Positions 33,111-46,360 are shown, numbered from the stretch's first letter. The stretch is DNA of 64,000 nt from Dermanyssus gallinae (GCA_003439945.1 QVRM01006439.1:1-64000); one strand, 5' to 3'. The notes: generated from the letters alone by a model not told the origin. A program made the numbers and translations.

Positions 33111-33895
33111 GTGATCATAAAAACACATATTGAATTGTTGACGCTACAAGTTGCCCCATCTTGTTGGCTAGTAGTGAAAGATTTCGGCTTGTTGTGGAAC
33201 ACTTCGGCTTGTTGGGGAACCCCTCATTTAATTCAGTACGTGCGCTTTGTTCAACCTCGCAGTGATACTCTCGCTATTGGTGGCCCATATATATCATATC
33301 CGCAGTCTAATGGTAAGAAGTTTTTACCTCTTATTTGTGTGGCCATTACGGAGGAGGGACGGAGATATTTGCCACTGTCACCGGAGAAGAACCAACGCCA
33401 TGCTTATATATATATACATATACTCTGTACGGTCAATTTCTCAGCTGGGCATTTCAAAGGAGGTACTTAGCAAAGGAGGCGGAGAAGAGGAGGAAATGTC
33501 AAAAAGGCTCAAATATTGAGCACGCGTACAGCTCTATTCGTTTTTGAGACGCTTGGGTAGGGATATTTCCTGTGGTTGAAATATTGCTTAATCGCATCTA
33601 CGCTAAGCTCAGCAATACCACGAAAAACAAATCATCATGCGGCTTGCTTAGGCAGAAGATCTAACGAGGTGGTGGACGATCTAACGCAACTGTGGTAGTA
33701 GGGCCGACGCGCCATATACGAACCCCAGCGTCCCCAAGTGTAACAGACAACGTAGTTAAACAAATTTTCTAACGTGTTATGTTGGTTCACGATATATATA
33801 TATATACATATATATTTGAATAATGGCGATCGTTTGCGCATATGCAAAAATGAAGTCTTGTATCTGCTCTCAATTGGCGCCCAGTAGAAGTGAAC
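33110..33895. other. unassigned sequence
   Basis: Short TA tracts at 33401-33420 and 33791-33815. A local direct repeat, TTCGGCTTGTTG(T/G)GGAAC, occurs at 33182 and 33204. No gene supported. Confidence 0.4.
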
Positions 33896-33899
33896 GATT

Positions 33900-35155
33900 G
33901 ACTCTATTGAAACGCTATCGTCGGATAGCGGGGCGGTCGACAATTGTGCACTGTGGCGGGCCCGGCCAGCAAAAGAACCGGTGCGAATCTGTTTCGAGAA
34001 GCACGCGCGGCCGGAATGCGCGCGAGTCGTCGAAACGTGCTAACGACGTAAAGCTGAGGTACAACCGAGGTGCAACGACGCCAGCGATGACGACGGTCCC
34101 AATAATACCGTGCTGCTGGAGACGAAGGACGCCACAGATGAGACTGCACATTCTGAATGAACAGAATATGAGGAACCGCTTCCCCAACCAACCAACCAAC
34201 CAACCAGGCGGTAGTGGAGGTGGTGATGGCGGAGACGGCTTTTCGACAACGTATACGGTAGGCGCCGAATCGATGAAGGCAAATTGCGCTGATCATTACG
34301 CCTACCGTTGCTGCTGCTGCTGCTGTTGTCGCTGCCGCTGTCATGATTAGTGTTGTTGTCATCATTAGTGTTGTTGATGTTATTGTTGTTGATGTTATTA
34401 TTGTTGTCGTTGTTGTTACTGTTATTGTTAGTGTTGCTCTTGCTGTTATTGTTAGTGTTGTTGTTGCTGCTGCTGCTGGCGCTGCTCCAGCACCGTCTGA
34501 TTATGGCAGTAGGGAAACGACATTGCCGATTGAAGCTCGTCGCCCTCGTGATGCTTTTGTGGTGTAGCTCTGGCTCGTCGTGGCGTACTTCACAGCGTAG
34601 CGAAAGTGAAGCTCCCGAAAAGTCCGCCAGCAAGAACGCGAACACAAAGCGATGACGATGACGATGCGACGACGGCGACGACAACGACAACGATGCTGAA
34701 GACAAGATGAGAGGAGAGGGAAGGGGACACAGCGGAGAGAAGGCAACTGCAGAACACTACTAGCGAACACCAGCCGAGAATGACGAGCACAGCTTCAGCC
34801 AGCCAGCTAGCCGGGCTTGTTGGCCAGCAGCTGCCAACCAACCAGTCCCCCCGCCGGAAAACCGGGCCGGGAAGCCGGGAACTCGGCAAGCTGCGAGCGA
34901 AACGCGGCGATGAAGATGCTCAACGGTCGATCGACAGACACACGAAGATACCATACATATGTACGGACGGATGGACGGACAGACAGACGGACGGACGGAC
35001 GAGACAGACATCGACCGACAGAAGCCGAAGAGTGTCTAGCTGTGCTACCAGCGGCAACGGCGGTTGTGGCGCGAAAGAAAGGTGCTCAACACCAGCGTAT
35101 GTGTATATACGACTGGCTTCTGATTCCTGCTCCGTCGCCGTCGGTTCTCTTCTTT
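33900..35155. other. GC-rich, triplet- and tetranucleotide-rich block
   Basis: Contains (CCAA)n at 34184-34206, CTG at 34311-34328, a long GTT/ATT/CTG stretch at 34350-34480 and GGAC/GACA tetranucleotides at 34965-35005. Several overlapping ORFs of 150-220 codons (for example 34040-34705 minus) run through the triplets as N-, S- or L-rich shadows. No domain is recognised. The composition is compatible with an untranslated exon or promoter region. Confidence 0.4.
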
Positions 35156-35158
35156 CGG

Positions 35159-35165
35159 TTATATA

Positions 35166-35234
<69 letters not shown>

Positions 35235-35241
35235 ATATATA
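35159..35241. repeat. (AT)n microsatellite
   Basis: TA tract of about 80 bp. Confidence 0.95.
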
Positions 35242-35329
35242 TAAATATATGTGTATGAAAACATGCACGCACATACGTGAGGCGAAACGGCTCCAATCGC
35301 TGACAAAGTGCTGTTCAGTGGATGGGTCA

Positions 35330-35960
35330 CGATTGCACGACAATGCATGCATGTGCTCGTGGTGATTCTGCCGGCGCAGCGAAACTCCCTCGACCAGCCG
35401 CGACGATAACAAAGTCGCTGACAAAGTTGTCCCGTCACCACACGTCGCGCGGCATGCAAAATGTCGACCTACTAAATTCGATTTTCGAATTTCACTTGCA
35501 ATTTCGCGATTCCATCTGGCGGCCAGACGCGGTCGGTCGACTGTGCGTTTCCTCCATCGACGACGTCCTGCCCAGGTGAAGATGCGGCAGATGCGGCTGC
35601 TAAACTCGCACCAGTCGAATCAGCACAGTAGCAGCAGCAGCAGCGGTCCTCCGTAGCGGCAACGTCATCAGCGTCTTCATCATAACAGACATCAGCGTCA
35701 TCATCGTCTTCATCATGCCAGACATCAAACCTGGTCGACCGAGAGACACGATCATGCAAAATGCCGTTGCAGGGAGCCGAGCCCGCACACAGGATGCAAC
35801 GCAAGTCCTGTGCAGCCGCTGGCAGCGCCCCGACGTGTCACACGACCCCATCACATGTGCGTACGCATACGGCGTATCGCCTAGAGGTGACTAATGAATA
35901 ATGAATGAATGAACAAATTCGGATGGATGACTCGACAAATTAAGATTGATATAAATTAAA
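35330..35960. other. GC-moderate block with CAG and CAT triplets
   Basis: CAG run at 35629-35645 and CATCA/GTCTTCATCA repeats at 35660-35725. The 110-codon minus ORF (35472-35804) is acidic through those repeats and is not called. Confidence 0.35.
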
Positions 35961-36520
35961 TCTCATTTAAAGAAAGACTTCGGCGGCGGCGGCGGCGACG
36001 GACACCATATCGAAGAAGATCGTCGTCTGATACTCGTTACCGCGTTGTTATGTGGATTCGATACGTAGGCCGTCGTGGAAAGCTATCAGCCACCGAATGC
36101 TTATTTCTGATTTCGATGTGCACCGCCGACATCGACTTTATCAATAAGCGCCAAAATGACATGTATATGAGAAGAGGCGTGCATCTTATTCGGAATACGA
36201 TATATTTTACTACCTGTAGCTTAATATAGTAGTTGCATTCAAAATGTACGCGTACGTATGCGTTGGGCTTATTTTATTGTGTTTTTTTCTAGGGGCCAGG
36301 AACAAAAATGTATAATGCACACCTCTTTGGTCTGGGTAGTGTGGGACGTTCAAACCCACTAAAACCTGGTGATCCCCTAACCCGTGACATGACCGGGACA
36401 GTTGTGGGAGAATTGTACTTTAGTGGGCTCATTTCATTTATTAGTCAGATTATTCCCGTAAGCACAATACCGAATTTGCAGGATGCAATATTGAGAGTGA
36501 GTACAAGCAAGCATTGCTTG
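35961..36520. other. unassigned sequence
   Basis: GGC run at 35981-35997. The plus ORF 36308-36577 ends in an AT tract and has no recognised domain. Confidence 0.35.
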
Positions 36521-36522
36521 TA

Positions 36523-36563
<41 letters not shown>

Positions 36564-36564
36564 G
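36521..36564. repeat. (AT)n microsatellite
   Basis: TA tract. Confidence 0.9.
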
Positions 36565-36992
36565 CGAGCAAGTATAACAACATGCTGAGGAAGCCATATC
36601 GTTTTACTTTTAGAGCTGTAGCATCTAATAGAACAGAGAACCATCGTCATCGCAGCATGCGCAATTTGTTCAACGGCGCTGGTGATCAAGGCCTAGTGTC
36701 CTTCAGGCTTGAAGACAAAAGGGCCAATTAAGCGGCCAAGCACCGGCCCACCCACTCAATAATAATAATAATGCACAATGTTAGAAAGCGGCACAGACAA
36801 ACACATTCATGCATGAATCAAATACACTGGCTAGCAGCTGCAGTACGCTGCCAGAGTAGCCGCGTCTCGAATACTATTAAAAATCGCCGCAAGGATCGAT
36901 GGAGCCATTACTTTCAGGGACAACAACGCAAATATGTATTATGGTACTATCTATAACAGTGAAACATACATTGTAAAATAAACTCTAATTAC

Positions 36993-36998
<6 letters not shown>

Positions 36999-37062
<64 letters not shown>
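36999..37062. repeat. (AT)n microsatellite
   Basis: TA tract. Confidence 0.93.
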
Positions 37063-37064
<2 letters not shown>

Positions 37065-37069
37065 ACGTA

Positions 37070-38260
37070 AATGTTGCCGGATCTGCTGGTATTTTCTGTT
37101 GCAGAATAGAACAATGGCGGCACTAGTAGTAGTAGTAGTAGTGGTGGTAGAATAGATAATGATGAACCTCAACCAATCGTTGTGGCAGTGTTCCCAGGCG
37201 TCTAGAGGCGGTCGCCGCCAGTAGTCCAGCTTTGACGCAGGACGCTATTCACTTTCAAGTCACCAGTATACTAGGCAATTTGCCAAGCCGCAATTTGTAT
37301 CTCTCGACATCACGCGGAGATACGAAACCGTATCAGTTATTGATTAGAAGGGTGCCTTTCACCCAGTCTCTTTTTCTTACAAGGCTGCAGTATTGTGGCA
37401 CAAGCCATACCCAACAAACGCTTACACTTTCAAGGCAAACGGCAGAGAGACCAAGAGTAAACCTTATTCTGACCCGGTGAATCGCAGACCGGGTGTGTCT
37501 CCTTCTCCTCCTCGTTCTCATCCTTTTTGCCATCTTTGCCCTAGATTGTAACAAACGCACTCCACCTGAGGTCAAATATTTTGTATAGGCAGGAAACCTA
37601 AACCTAGTTCTGCCTTAGTCTATGCAATCTCTTACCGCCAGATCCCGTCTGTTTTCCGCATTCTTACGGCATGGCGCAGTATTAATAACAGGCTGCTACC
37701 TACTGGTATTCAGCGAATGGCATGCTGCTCTCTACTCCTAAGTGCGCCTCTAACTAAACAATAGGTTTGGCCGAACAAATCTGTCCGTATCGAACGAGGA
37801 CGGCAATTTTTCCGTCGTCACTCAATCACAATAATGTGTTTGCTAGACAAACAAACGAACCGCCTCATCTTACACGTTTGACGAAACTCGCTTTTAGGCC
37901 ACCCTTCGCAGTACAAATCTTCGCCACTGCGAGCAGTCACGGTCTAGTATGAGTAGTGCGAACACAAACGATTTCACGAGCATGGTCTTTCGTAGGTGCC
38001 ATTTTTCTTTTGCTCACTCTCAGAGGACAGCAGAAGTCAACTCGAAATACGCTCTGTAGAAATGAGTTCGCTAAAGAAGAGGTTACAACAATAGCAGGCG
38101 ACCTTTGTCCACAACACACACACCGTCGCTTCCGCCAGGATGCCTTGAATAGAGTGGAAGTCACTAATCACGGCCAAAACCTTCTGACTGGCCCAATCAA
38201 GTTTGTATGCATACGTTACTAGTGTATGTATCTGTTTAGAATATATAGAACATAAAAACA
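37070..38260. other. unassigned sequence
   Basis: GTA run at 37122-37142. No gene or repeat family recognised. Confidence 0.4.

Positions 38261-38262
<2 letters not shown>

Positions 38263-38326
<64 letters not shown>
38263..38326. repeat. (AT)n microsatellite
   Basis: TA tract. Confidence 0.93.
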
Positions 38327-38327
<1 letters not shown>

Positions 38328-38329
38328 CT

Positions 38330-38950
38330 GCTTAGACATACATGGGCGCAATAAGGTTATTTTATTCTTCTGGTGCATAATCGATTTATGCAGCGCAAGC
38401 GTCTCCGGTTTCACTTATTTACTTTGATTAAAAGAAGTGCCTTTTACTCACCTTCTTCTTCGTACAAAACTGCAGATCTGTAACATTATAGCCAAATTCA
38501 TCGCTGATCTCGTCACCAACACAAGTACAGCCAAAATCGAGCCCTGAATGTTGGCAGGTCCAAACATCGGTCACACTGTTGCGGTCCCCTTTGCACGTCA
38601 CGAGAAGTAATTGTTACGACTAGCTAGTAAAAAGGTTGCTTCATGTATGTATAAATGTGTTACTTGAAATTACTATAAGCCCACTTACAACCTGTAACAA
38701 TGATATCGTAGCGCTTTCCAATGGCGGTCATTGCAGCTCAATCGACAGTCAGCCGTAGCAGCATCCCTGTTTCCTACCCGGTGGTGTTTACTGCGAGCCA
38801 ATACGGCCAAGTCCGGCAACTGCGCATCCAGTTCCGGAATTTCCAAGACGATAAATATGCGCTAATTAATAGTCGGTGTAGTTGGATCCTAATAAATGAA
38901 CTGCTCGTGAACACTTAATGTAGCTTTTGACGACCATAATATATATATAT
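38330..38950. other. unassigned sequence
   Basis: No gene supported between the AT tract and the IS630/Tc1-like fragment. Confidence 0.4.
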
Positions 38951-38953
38951 ATA

Positions 38954-39390
38954 TAGGGTGTTTTTTAACTAGCGCGTAACAAGTAGTTAAGTGAAACTTT
39001 TCGCGTATATCACTGATCACTTAGGGATCATACGTGGGACTGTCTCGATCAGTTCTTGAGCATCTGCTCTGCGGACGCTGTCGTGAATCGCCCTCTTTAC
39101 TATGTAAGAAATCTGGTTGTGTTTGTTCTGCAACCGTGTAATCAGATGCGATCCGCTGAACTGTCTCTAGACTAACACCGAAGAAATTCGCAACCTTGGC
39201 GCAGGTCCGCCTGGCAAGGAGAGGACGGATAATAGCTACTTTTCGCTCATATTCTGAAGATGGCGTATCATAATTTCTTGCCGTCGGCTAACACGTACTA
39301 GTGATTCAACTGAATATGAGTTTTCGTCTGATACCCATCAATAGGATGAGTGAATTGAAAAGCACATCAATATTGACGAAGCACCCTGTA
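38954..39390 (-). mobile_element. deleted IS630/Tc1-like element with helix-turn-helix remnant
   Basis: The ends read TAGGGTGTTTTTTAAC on the left and, in reverse complement, ACAGGGTGCTTCGTCAA on the right, each next to TA. On the minus strand one frame reads SSEYERKVAIIRPLLARRTC then AKVANFFGVSLETVQRIASD, a helix-turn-helix of the transposase DNA-binding type. No catalytic domain is present and the unit is only about 437 bp, so it is an internally deleted derivative that could only move with help. The terminal repeats match over only about 8-10 bp. Confidence 0.6.
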
Positions 39391-39456
39391 TACCATATAT
39401 ATATATATATATATATCTTGTACGAACCAATCGGTGGTCAGGTGGATAAAGCACAA

Positions 39457-39460
<4 letters not shown>

Positions 39461-39494
<34 letters not shown>
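39461..39494. repeat. (AT)n microsatellite
   Basis: TA tract; a shorter one is at 39396-39416. Confidence 0.9.
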
Positions 39495-39497
<3 letters not shown>

Positions 39498-39649
39498 TAT
39501 GCATATACACACAGTTTTTGCATTGCATATCTGGTCATACGACGACGCCCTTCGAAATACGGACAGGTGCAAAGGCACCGGCTCGATATAAACATCGCAT
39601 CCGGTGCCTTCGCCTTCCGTGCGCGGCTTGACCAAGTAGGTCACCCACC

Positions 39650-40582
39650 ACCATTAATAGTTAATGAAAATGAAGATGATTAATGGGTTTGTTTTCTTCT
39701 TGCATACGTAGTCTGGTGCATAGAGCAGCGGTAGCAGCGACTGTTGCAGCAATAATCTCACGACCGGCGGCAGAGGTGGCGACAACATGAACAACAACGT
39801 AATAATAGTAATTAAGAACACCCTATTCAGACCCAGAACAACGATTACAACAACAGTATGATAACAACAACAACAGCGGTGGCAGCAGCAGCATTTGCGC
39901 CATTTACCGTAAGAATACCTAGCAAATGACGTCTCAAACGGCTTTTGTGTGACACATGGCATGCAAAACTAAACTTGGTTCTATGCGCATGTTCTTTGAG
40001 CAGTTAATGCGCGGTCAAGAATTGCGTCGTTGCTGTTGTCGTCCGTTGTTGTTGTTGTTGTTGTTGTCTTTGCATTTGCTATAATTTGTATTGCTGTTGT
40101 TGTTATTCAATGTCTCCAATAGCGTTATCAACGCAGCTATTTCTTCCGTGCGCCTAATGTCGGAGATAACGCTGGTAGTGTTTAGCTTTCATTTTAACAT
40201 TGCTCTTCGTTGTCAGAGTAAGTCACCTGTTGTTATGCGTACCCTAGAATAATTAATTATGATGACGGTGATGATTAGTGTGTTTATACCCAGTGGCGCG
40301 TGCTCTATGCACTCACTTGTACACTCGCTGTGTATGTGTGTAACTGCTCTGGCTCTAGTTGTGGCGTTTCCCTACTTTTTGGGTCGCCTGTTTGTAAGTG
40401 TGTGAGTGTGGTATGTAGTAATGGTTGTTTGACGTTTGATGTATTACTTCTCTCGGCACTGCTGTAATAGTAATGTACCAGTAATACATATTACTCAGCG
40501 CCCGAGCTCCGAGTGCTTGGTGACGATCGCCGGCAACAACACAAAGGCGACTGCAAAAGACTGACCACTGCAACAGCCAGAT
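39650..40582. other. unassigned sequence with CAA/CAG and GTT runs
   Basis: CAA/CAG patch at 39850-39895 and GTT run at 40046-40070. No gene supported. Confidence 0.4.
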
Positions 40583-40621
40583 ATAATAATAATAACAATA
40601 ATAATAATAATAATAATAATG

Positions 40622-40714
<93 letters not shown>

Positions 40715-40723
40715 TATAATAAT

Positions 40724-40755
<32 letters not shown>

Positions 40756-40757
40756 TA
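40583..40757. repeat. (AAT)n changing to (ATT)n
   Basis: About 150 bp of AAT repeats switch near 40735 to ATT repeats, giving a natural inverted junction directly beside the truncated R4/Dong-like copy. Confidence 0.95.
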
Positions 40758-41002
40758 TTCAATATTTCGGTGTTTTCCTACAATTGTGGGATCTAAACGT
40801 GTACCCGCCTAGGCTCAACCCCGCTCCTCAATCCATGGAGCCGATGACAGCGGCGGCGTTTCCCCTACACACTGCGAGCGAGAGTTACTGACGTAGAAAC
40901 TCACCCTCGCGCTGGTCACCCGTGTTAGCACTTATTTTGATACCTAGGTCTTTGAGGAAGATACTTGTGTTTTTGCTGATTGGACCCATCGTTTCCATGG
41001 AT
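40758..41002 (-). mobile_element. 5'-truncated R4/Dong-like copy in (AAT/ATT)n
   Basis: The minus-strand translation SMETMGPISKNTSIFL, DLGIKISANTGDQREGEFLRQ(stop), LSLAVCRGNAAAVIGSMD matches residues 782-838 of the intact ORF at 13234-15750. The two share SMETMGP, the REGEFLRQ and LSLAVCRGNA blocks and the GSM ending. One in-frame stop is present. The 3' untranslated part also matches (plus-strand TACAATTGTGGGATCTAAAC against TACAATTGTGAGGTGTGAAC). It is bounded by triplet repeats on both sides, 40583-40757 and 41003-41118. Confidence 0.88.
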
Positions 41003-41039
41003 AATAATATATTATTATTTATTATTATTATTATTATTA

Positions 41040-41106
<67 letters not shown>

Positions 41107-41118
41107 TATTATTATTAT
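41003..41118. repeat. (ATT)n tract at the 5' side of the truncated copy
   Basis: About 115 bp of ATT repeats with small irregularities. Confidence 0.93.
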
Positions 41119-41149
41119 CTTATGCATAGATCGATCAGCACACGGCGTC

Positions 41150-42430
41150 GTATAGTACTTTTGTTCATTCGAGCTGCAGTCCAGTCAGTCATTTGTCGGA
41201 CCAACTGGTTGGGAGGTCGATGGCCAACATCATCATCATCGTCAGCCTCTCTGTCGTGATCGGCAGAGCTTCAGCTACGGCTGTACGATACGCCGCGCCA
41301 GGGGATGGCCACGCAGGAAGGAAGCGATTTGTAGGGCACCGCCCCCGGACTACCGCAGTCGCAAAGAAACGTCATATGTTGTGTTGTTGTTGTTGTTGTT
41401 GTTGTTCTTCTTGTTATTATCGTTGTTGTTGTTGTTTCTTCTTGTTATTATTTGTTGTTGTTGTCCTTGTCGTTGCCGTTGCTGCTGTGTTGTATTTACT
41501 CTTTTCCACACTTAACGGACAACCAGTCATCTTCTGCCCCGGAAGCGAGAACAGACGCCATCTGATCTCCCACTGTTGCTGCTGCTGCTATTGTGGCTTC
41601 TGCCATCGTACCATTATTATTTCGTTTCGACAGCAATAATAACAACAACAACAACAACAACAGCATTACGAACAACCAGCCTCATACGGAATGCTTCTGT
41701 ATCACAGTTTGTGCAATTGGCGCTCATAATTCAACTGATGAGACGGCGCGTCATTCTGCACCAGTGCAGCACTGTTCTGTTCGGCACAACAACCACTACA
41801 ACAACGACGTGCTTCTGCTGCTGTTGCTGTAGCTGCTTGATGATTTATCTCGTTACTTATATTACTGCTACAGCTAGTAGACTGATCTGTGTTGCTGTCG
41901 TTACTTCAGCTGCTGCTGCTGCTGTAACGGAGGAGTAATTCGTCACAATCCGAGTGAAGCCAATAGGGAAAGCGGGGGGGGGGAGGAGCAGGTACCAACC
42001 AAAACCGCCGGGATCACAACACAACAACATCCCCTGCACAAGCCCCTGCACACGACAACGATGCGAACGATGCTAGAAAGCACTGTATTTGAATATTCGC
42101 AACAACATTGCCGTTGCCGCTGCAGCCGCTTGACAAGAGCCAGGACAAAATCCGAAAAACTTGCGACATATTTGCGTTACTGTTTGTTTGCTAGCAAAAC
42201 CGAAATGTCTACCATTGGCAGAAGAGAAGCAAATGCAATCATCACAGTTGTACCAATCGGCCATAGCAAATCATACACGCGCTTGACTTGGACCAATTCT
42301 CTTTACAAAGTCTGTGAGTCGTGACAGCAGACGAGCTTCAGAAAGTTGAGGCGCCCTGAAACGGTTGCTAGCACTTGTTTGCTCCATCTTGCTGTCTTGA
42401 GTCCCCTATTGTTTACTCACGGTTCAATAA
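41150..42430. other. GC-moderate triplet-rich block
   Basis: GTT/CTT runs at 41378-41475, CAA at 41641-41665, CTG at 41812-41835 and 41911-41925, and poly-G at 41972-41982. ORFs are low-complexity. No gene supported. Confidence 0.45.
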
Positions 42431-42431
42431 T

Positions 42432-42543
<112 letters not shown>

Positions 42544-42676
42544 ACCGTCTTTTCCGGACGGCAAATTTATTTAAGTTCAATAATTCTTCATCGAGCTTGA
42601 AATTTTCATTATTACATAAATTCAAACAATTATAACTATTCAGGTAATTTTGCAGAGAAGGCTATCGCCCGTGTCA

Positions 42677-42678
<2 letters not shown>

Positions 42679-42725
<47 letters not shown>

Positions 42726-42730
42726 TATAT
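42679..42730. repeat. (AT)n microsatellite
   Basis: TA tract. Confidence 0.92.
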
Positions 42731-43385
42731 GAGATCAACGTGAATTCTATACATACGTATTTTTATCCAGATTTATTTTGCATTTTGTCGACGCGTCACC
42801 AGGACTTTGCCCGAACAATTGCGTCCACCAGAGATTGACGCTTCTCTGCGGCATGCTTGGGGTCCGTTCAGCCGGACGGTTATTAGCAGACGCAAACAAA
42901 AAAAAGTGTAACACTGGCGCCAGTCATATCTTCCAAGGTGAAACAGACAAAACTCGTCGTCTCTGTATTGGCTGAACTGAGCCGTCTGTATACATATAAT
43001 CGCCTACCCTGGCGCCTACTGAGACAGCCGTCCGAACACGGCGCCGATTTTTCCGTTGTATGAACGCAGCAGCTAACAATCTGGATCGGATGACGTGACG
43101 TGTCGCCTGCGTCAATTTGCCGGCGACAGCATGAGAAACATTATCGACGAGCGGATGGAACAACAGCGGCAACGAAAACAACAACAACAGCGAGGTGATC
43201 GAGCGAGCGAGCGAAAGAGCTAAAATGAGGTTCGATTAGCGATAAGCACAGAAGACAGGCGGACTGACGAAGCAACAAGGGGAGATGGCCGAATCGCGAA
43301 GCACAGTGCAGCAACTCGATCAACAATAAACAGTCAACTCGATCGCAATCTCTTCTCTCGTTTCAGGCGCTCTCAGACCAATCCA
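42731..43385. other. unassigned sequence
   Basis: CAA patch at 43160-43190. No gene supported. Confidence 0.4.
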
Positions 43386-43437
43386 TTGTTGTTGTTGTTG
43401 TGTTGTGGTTGTTGTTGTGTTGTTGTTGTTGTTGTTG
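43386..43437. repeat. (GTT)n microsatellite
   Basis: GTT repeats with two GTG phase slips. Confidence 0.92.
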
Positions 43438-43439
43438 GA

Positions 43440-44902
43440 GGACCAGAAGTCGTGGTCTTAGTTCGGCTAACGTCAGGTTGTGTTAATTCGTCGACGTTCT
43501 GTTCTGTACACGCAACGATCGCCTGCTACGGTTGGGCAAGGTGAACATCGTAGGGCAGCACGCACAGTGCACAATGAGATCCGAATCGAAGATGCTCAAT
43601 CGATAAATCGGCACACAAAATGGCTATTTGGACGTTCATTATCGTGTCTGTCCCTTCATTTATTCGTTCATCTACCTATGTGTAGTTCTAGCGAAATCCG
43701 CTTAACGCGACGAAATGAACCGGACGTCCGCGCCAACCACTCTGCATGTGCTGCCGAGTCGAATGCCATTCTACGTCTCCCCTTTGGCTAGAGAACTTTC
43801 CGTCTTCTTCGGCATTCTCCGATAACGCGGCCAGGTTCTTTCTGTAGACGGGACGCTAATCTAAATGATCAAATGAGGCTAGGCGTACTGGGGCGAGATA
43901 CCTGTGATACTCGCCTAGTTTACTGCCGCTGCTAATATCAGTATATACATAAATATATATGCTTTTGATAGGGTGTCCCTTCTGTGACTTTGCCGGATGC
44001 ATACTCTCCAAAACCTCGTAATTTATTTAGAGTAGAGGTCTTAAAACCCGGTAACAGAAATCGCAGATAAGTAACCATGTGCATTTTCAAATGTAAGAGC
44101 AATGTCCCGGAAACAGGAGCTCACATCAAGTCTGCATGCTTAGGCAGTCACGTATTAAAGCATTGATGATAGTTTATGACTGTAGAAAGCCATGGAAATA
44201 GAACAACTATGAAAACGATAACAAAGGGTATTAGGAAGAAATGCCTTATATCACCTATGGATGTAGTTACAAATAAACTGATCATGAAAAATAGGATTAG
44301 CTCAGAGACGAATTTGCCGTTTCTGCTATTCATAGTAGGCCCTAAACGCTACGGTTTACTGAAAGATCCCATTTTAAAACCACCTTTCTGTAAAGAATAA
44401 AAAATATGGCTGAGTTAGCATTTATTAAGAATACCGATGGAGCGACAATTATCTCCTGAGAACGTGTGCACTGGGAATATTACTTTATCTCGTATAGAGT
44501 GGGTACCACTGACCATGACCAAAAATATGACTATATTTGAATTTAGTCTATAATGGATCGCCAGCACGTCGCTACAAATGTATGGCTGTTGGGTGTGCAG
44601 TTTCAAGTATTCGGTTAAAAAACACCCCATTTACTACAAAAGCTTGTATATATATACATATATGGGCATACGCTTGTATGAAGAGATCTTGTCTTATTTG
44701 CATACCTACCGCAAGCACGATGCAATCACAAATCGTATGCGAATACAATTCTTAGATCAATTGGGCAAACCCGGCAAGCAACAGTAGATAGCAGCTAATA
44801 AAACCGGCAACACTTAATGATATATATATATATATATACTATTAGCACTATTATATATAGCAGTGTCAAGTCACATGTACATCTTGGCGTATGCCAGACT
44901 CA

Positions 44903-44905
<3 letters not shown>
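43440..44905. other. unassigned sequence
   Basis: Small ORFs only. Short TA tract at 44820-44840. Confidence 0.4.

Positions 44906-44908
<3 letters not shown>

Positions 44909-44961
<53 letters not shown>
44909..44961. repeat. (AT)n plus (GA)n compound microsatellite
   Basis: TA tract to 44938 followed by AGAGAG repeats. The same compound structure occurs at 25294-25390. Confidence 0.92.
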
Positions 44962-45589
44962 CAAGGGAGAGACTCTGAATAAAGCCTATCTACGGTCCCG
45001 GCGCCATGCCAGTCTCGGCATGATATTGGGAAGAACACGTCTAATTGGACTGGCCCCTAGAGCCAGTCGTCCATGCGTATATGTATTGCCCTGCGGTGAT
45101 GTGGAAGCTGGATGCAGTCGTATCTATCAACGGCAACGATAGATTGTCTCGTTTCGTCCACTTCGGGCAGATAAATAAGTAAAGAAACGAAACAAATACG
45201 TAAAGAAATAAATACGTAAATAGATACATAGATTGACCAACAACATATACGATAGACGGTCTATTACGACGCTCCGATGTGATCACTGTGCGCGATCACA
45301 ATTGCGCACACCGCAGTTCACCACGCAAACTGGCCAGCCCTTCGTTGCAACTGCAGCTGTTGCTGCTGCTGTTGTTGCTTGTCGCTGCTGCTGTTGCTGT
45401 TGCTGAGTCACGCACAGCAGAGTTGCTGATATAGACGCCGACGTCTTCGCGGGATATCGCACACTTCCCGTACTTCCAGTTTTCTATGCTTGCACTCATT
45501 CTCGGCGTCGGCGTCTTGCAATTGTTGTTGCCATAGATCGCCGAGACAGTTGTTAACAAATGCAATACAAGTCGCTGCGGTTGGTTGGT

Positions 45590-45792
<203 letters not shown>

Positions 45793-46259
45793 ATTCTGTT
45801 GCTGATCGTGGTGGTGGTGGCGGTGGTGGTGTTGTTGGTGGTGGTACAGCTATGTGTCCGATTACCACCTCCTCTGCTATGCTCGCCGGTATGTGCATGA
45901 CGTGCAAGTACGTGTCCTGTCATGTCTCGACAAGGAAAAGACGACGACGAACGACAACGACGACGAAAAGGAATGACTGGCCAAATACTACCTGCTGCCT
46001 GGTCGTGCGCGTTCGCCGTGTGGACCACGACGAAAAATTGCTGCTGTTTCTCGTCTTCCAGATGAAGATGAACAGGCAGATTCCGACGTCGTCCTATGCC
46101 GTTGTGGTCGTCCGTGTCGTCGCGGTCGCCACTATTGAGATGGAATCAATCAATGAATGAATAATAAATAAATGGAAGAGCATACGAAAGCCCACACGAA
46201 TCGTCGATGGAGAAAAGGACGGAGTAGCACGCCATCGGCGTGATTTGATATATGCCATT

Positions 46260-46308
46260 GTTGTTGTTGTTATTTTTGGTTGTGCCGTTGTTGCTGTTGT
46301 TGTCATAG
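46260..46308. repeat. (GTT)n tract at the 3' side of an R4/Dong-like fragment
   Basis: GTT repeats with interruptions, ending TTGTTGTCATAGCGG. Confidence 0.85.
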
Positions 46309-46360
46309 CGGTACAATTGTGAGATGTGAGCGTGTACCTTCGTTAGTCGATCCACTGCTG
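46309..46360 (-). mobile_element. 3'-end fragment of R4/Dong-like family beside (GTT)n
   Basis: The plus strand reads TACAATTGTGAGATGTGAGC then GTGTACC. The 3' untranslated region of the intact element (13180-13206) reads TACAATTGTGAGGTGTGAAC then GTGTACT. Only two differences lie in the first 20 bases. The orientation relative to the triplet repeat is also the same. The fragment lies between GTT repeats on both sides. Confidence 0.65.

Noticed and set aside
34040..35011. Overlapping 100-220 codon ORFs with Ser/Asn or Leu/Val runs
   Set aside because: Open on several frames of both strands because of GTT/CTG and CGA triplets; no recognisable domain.
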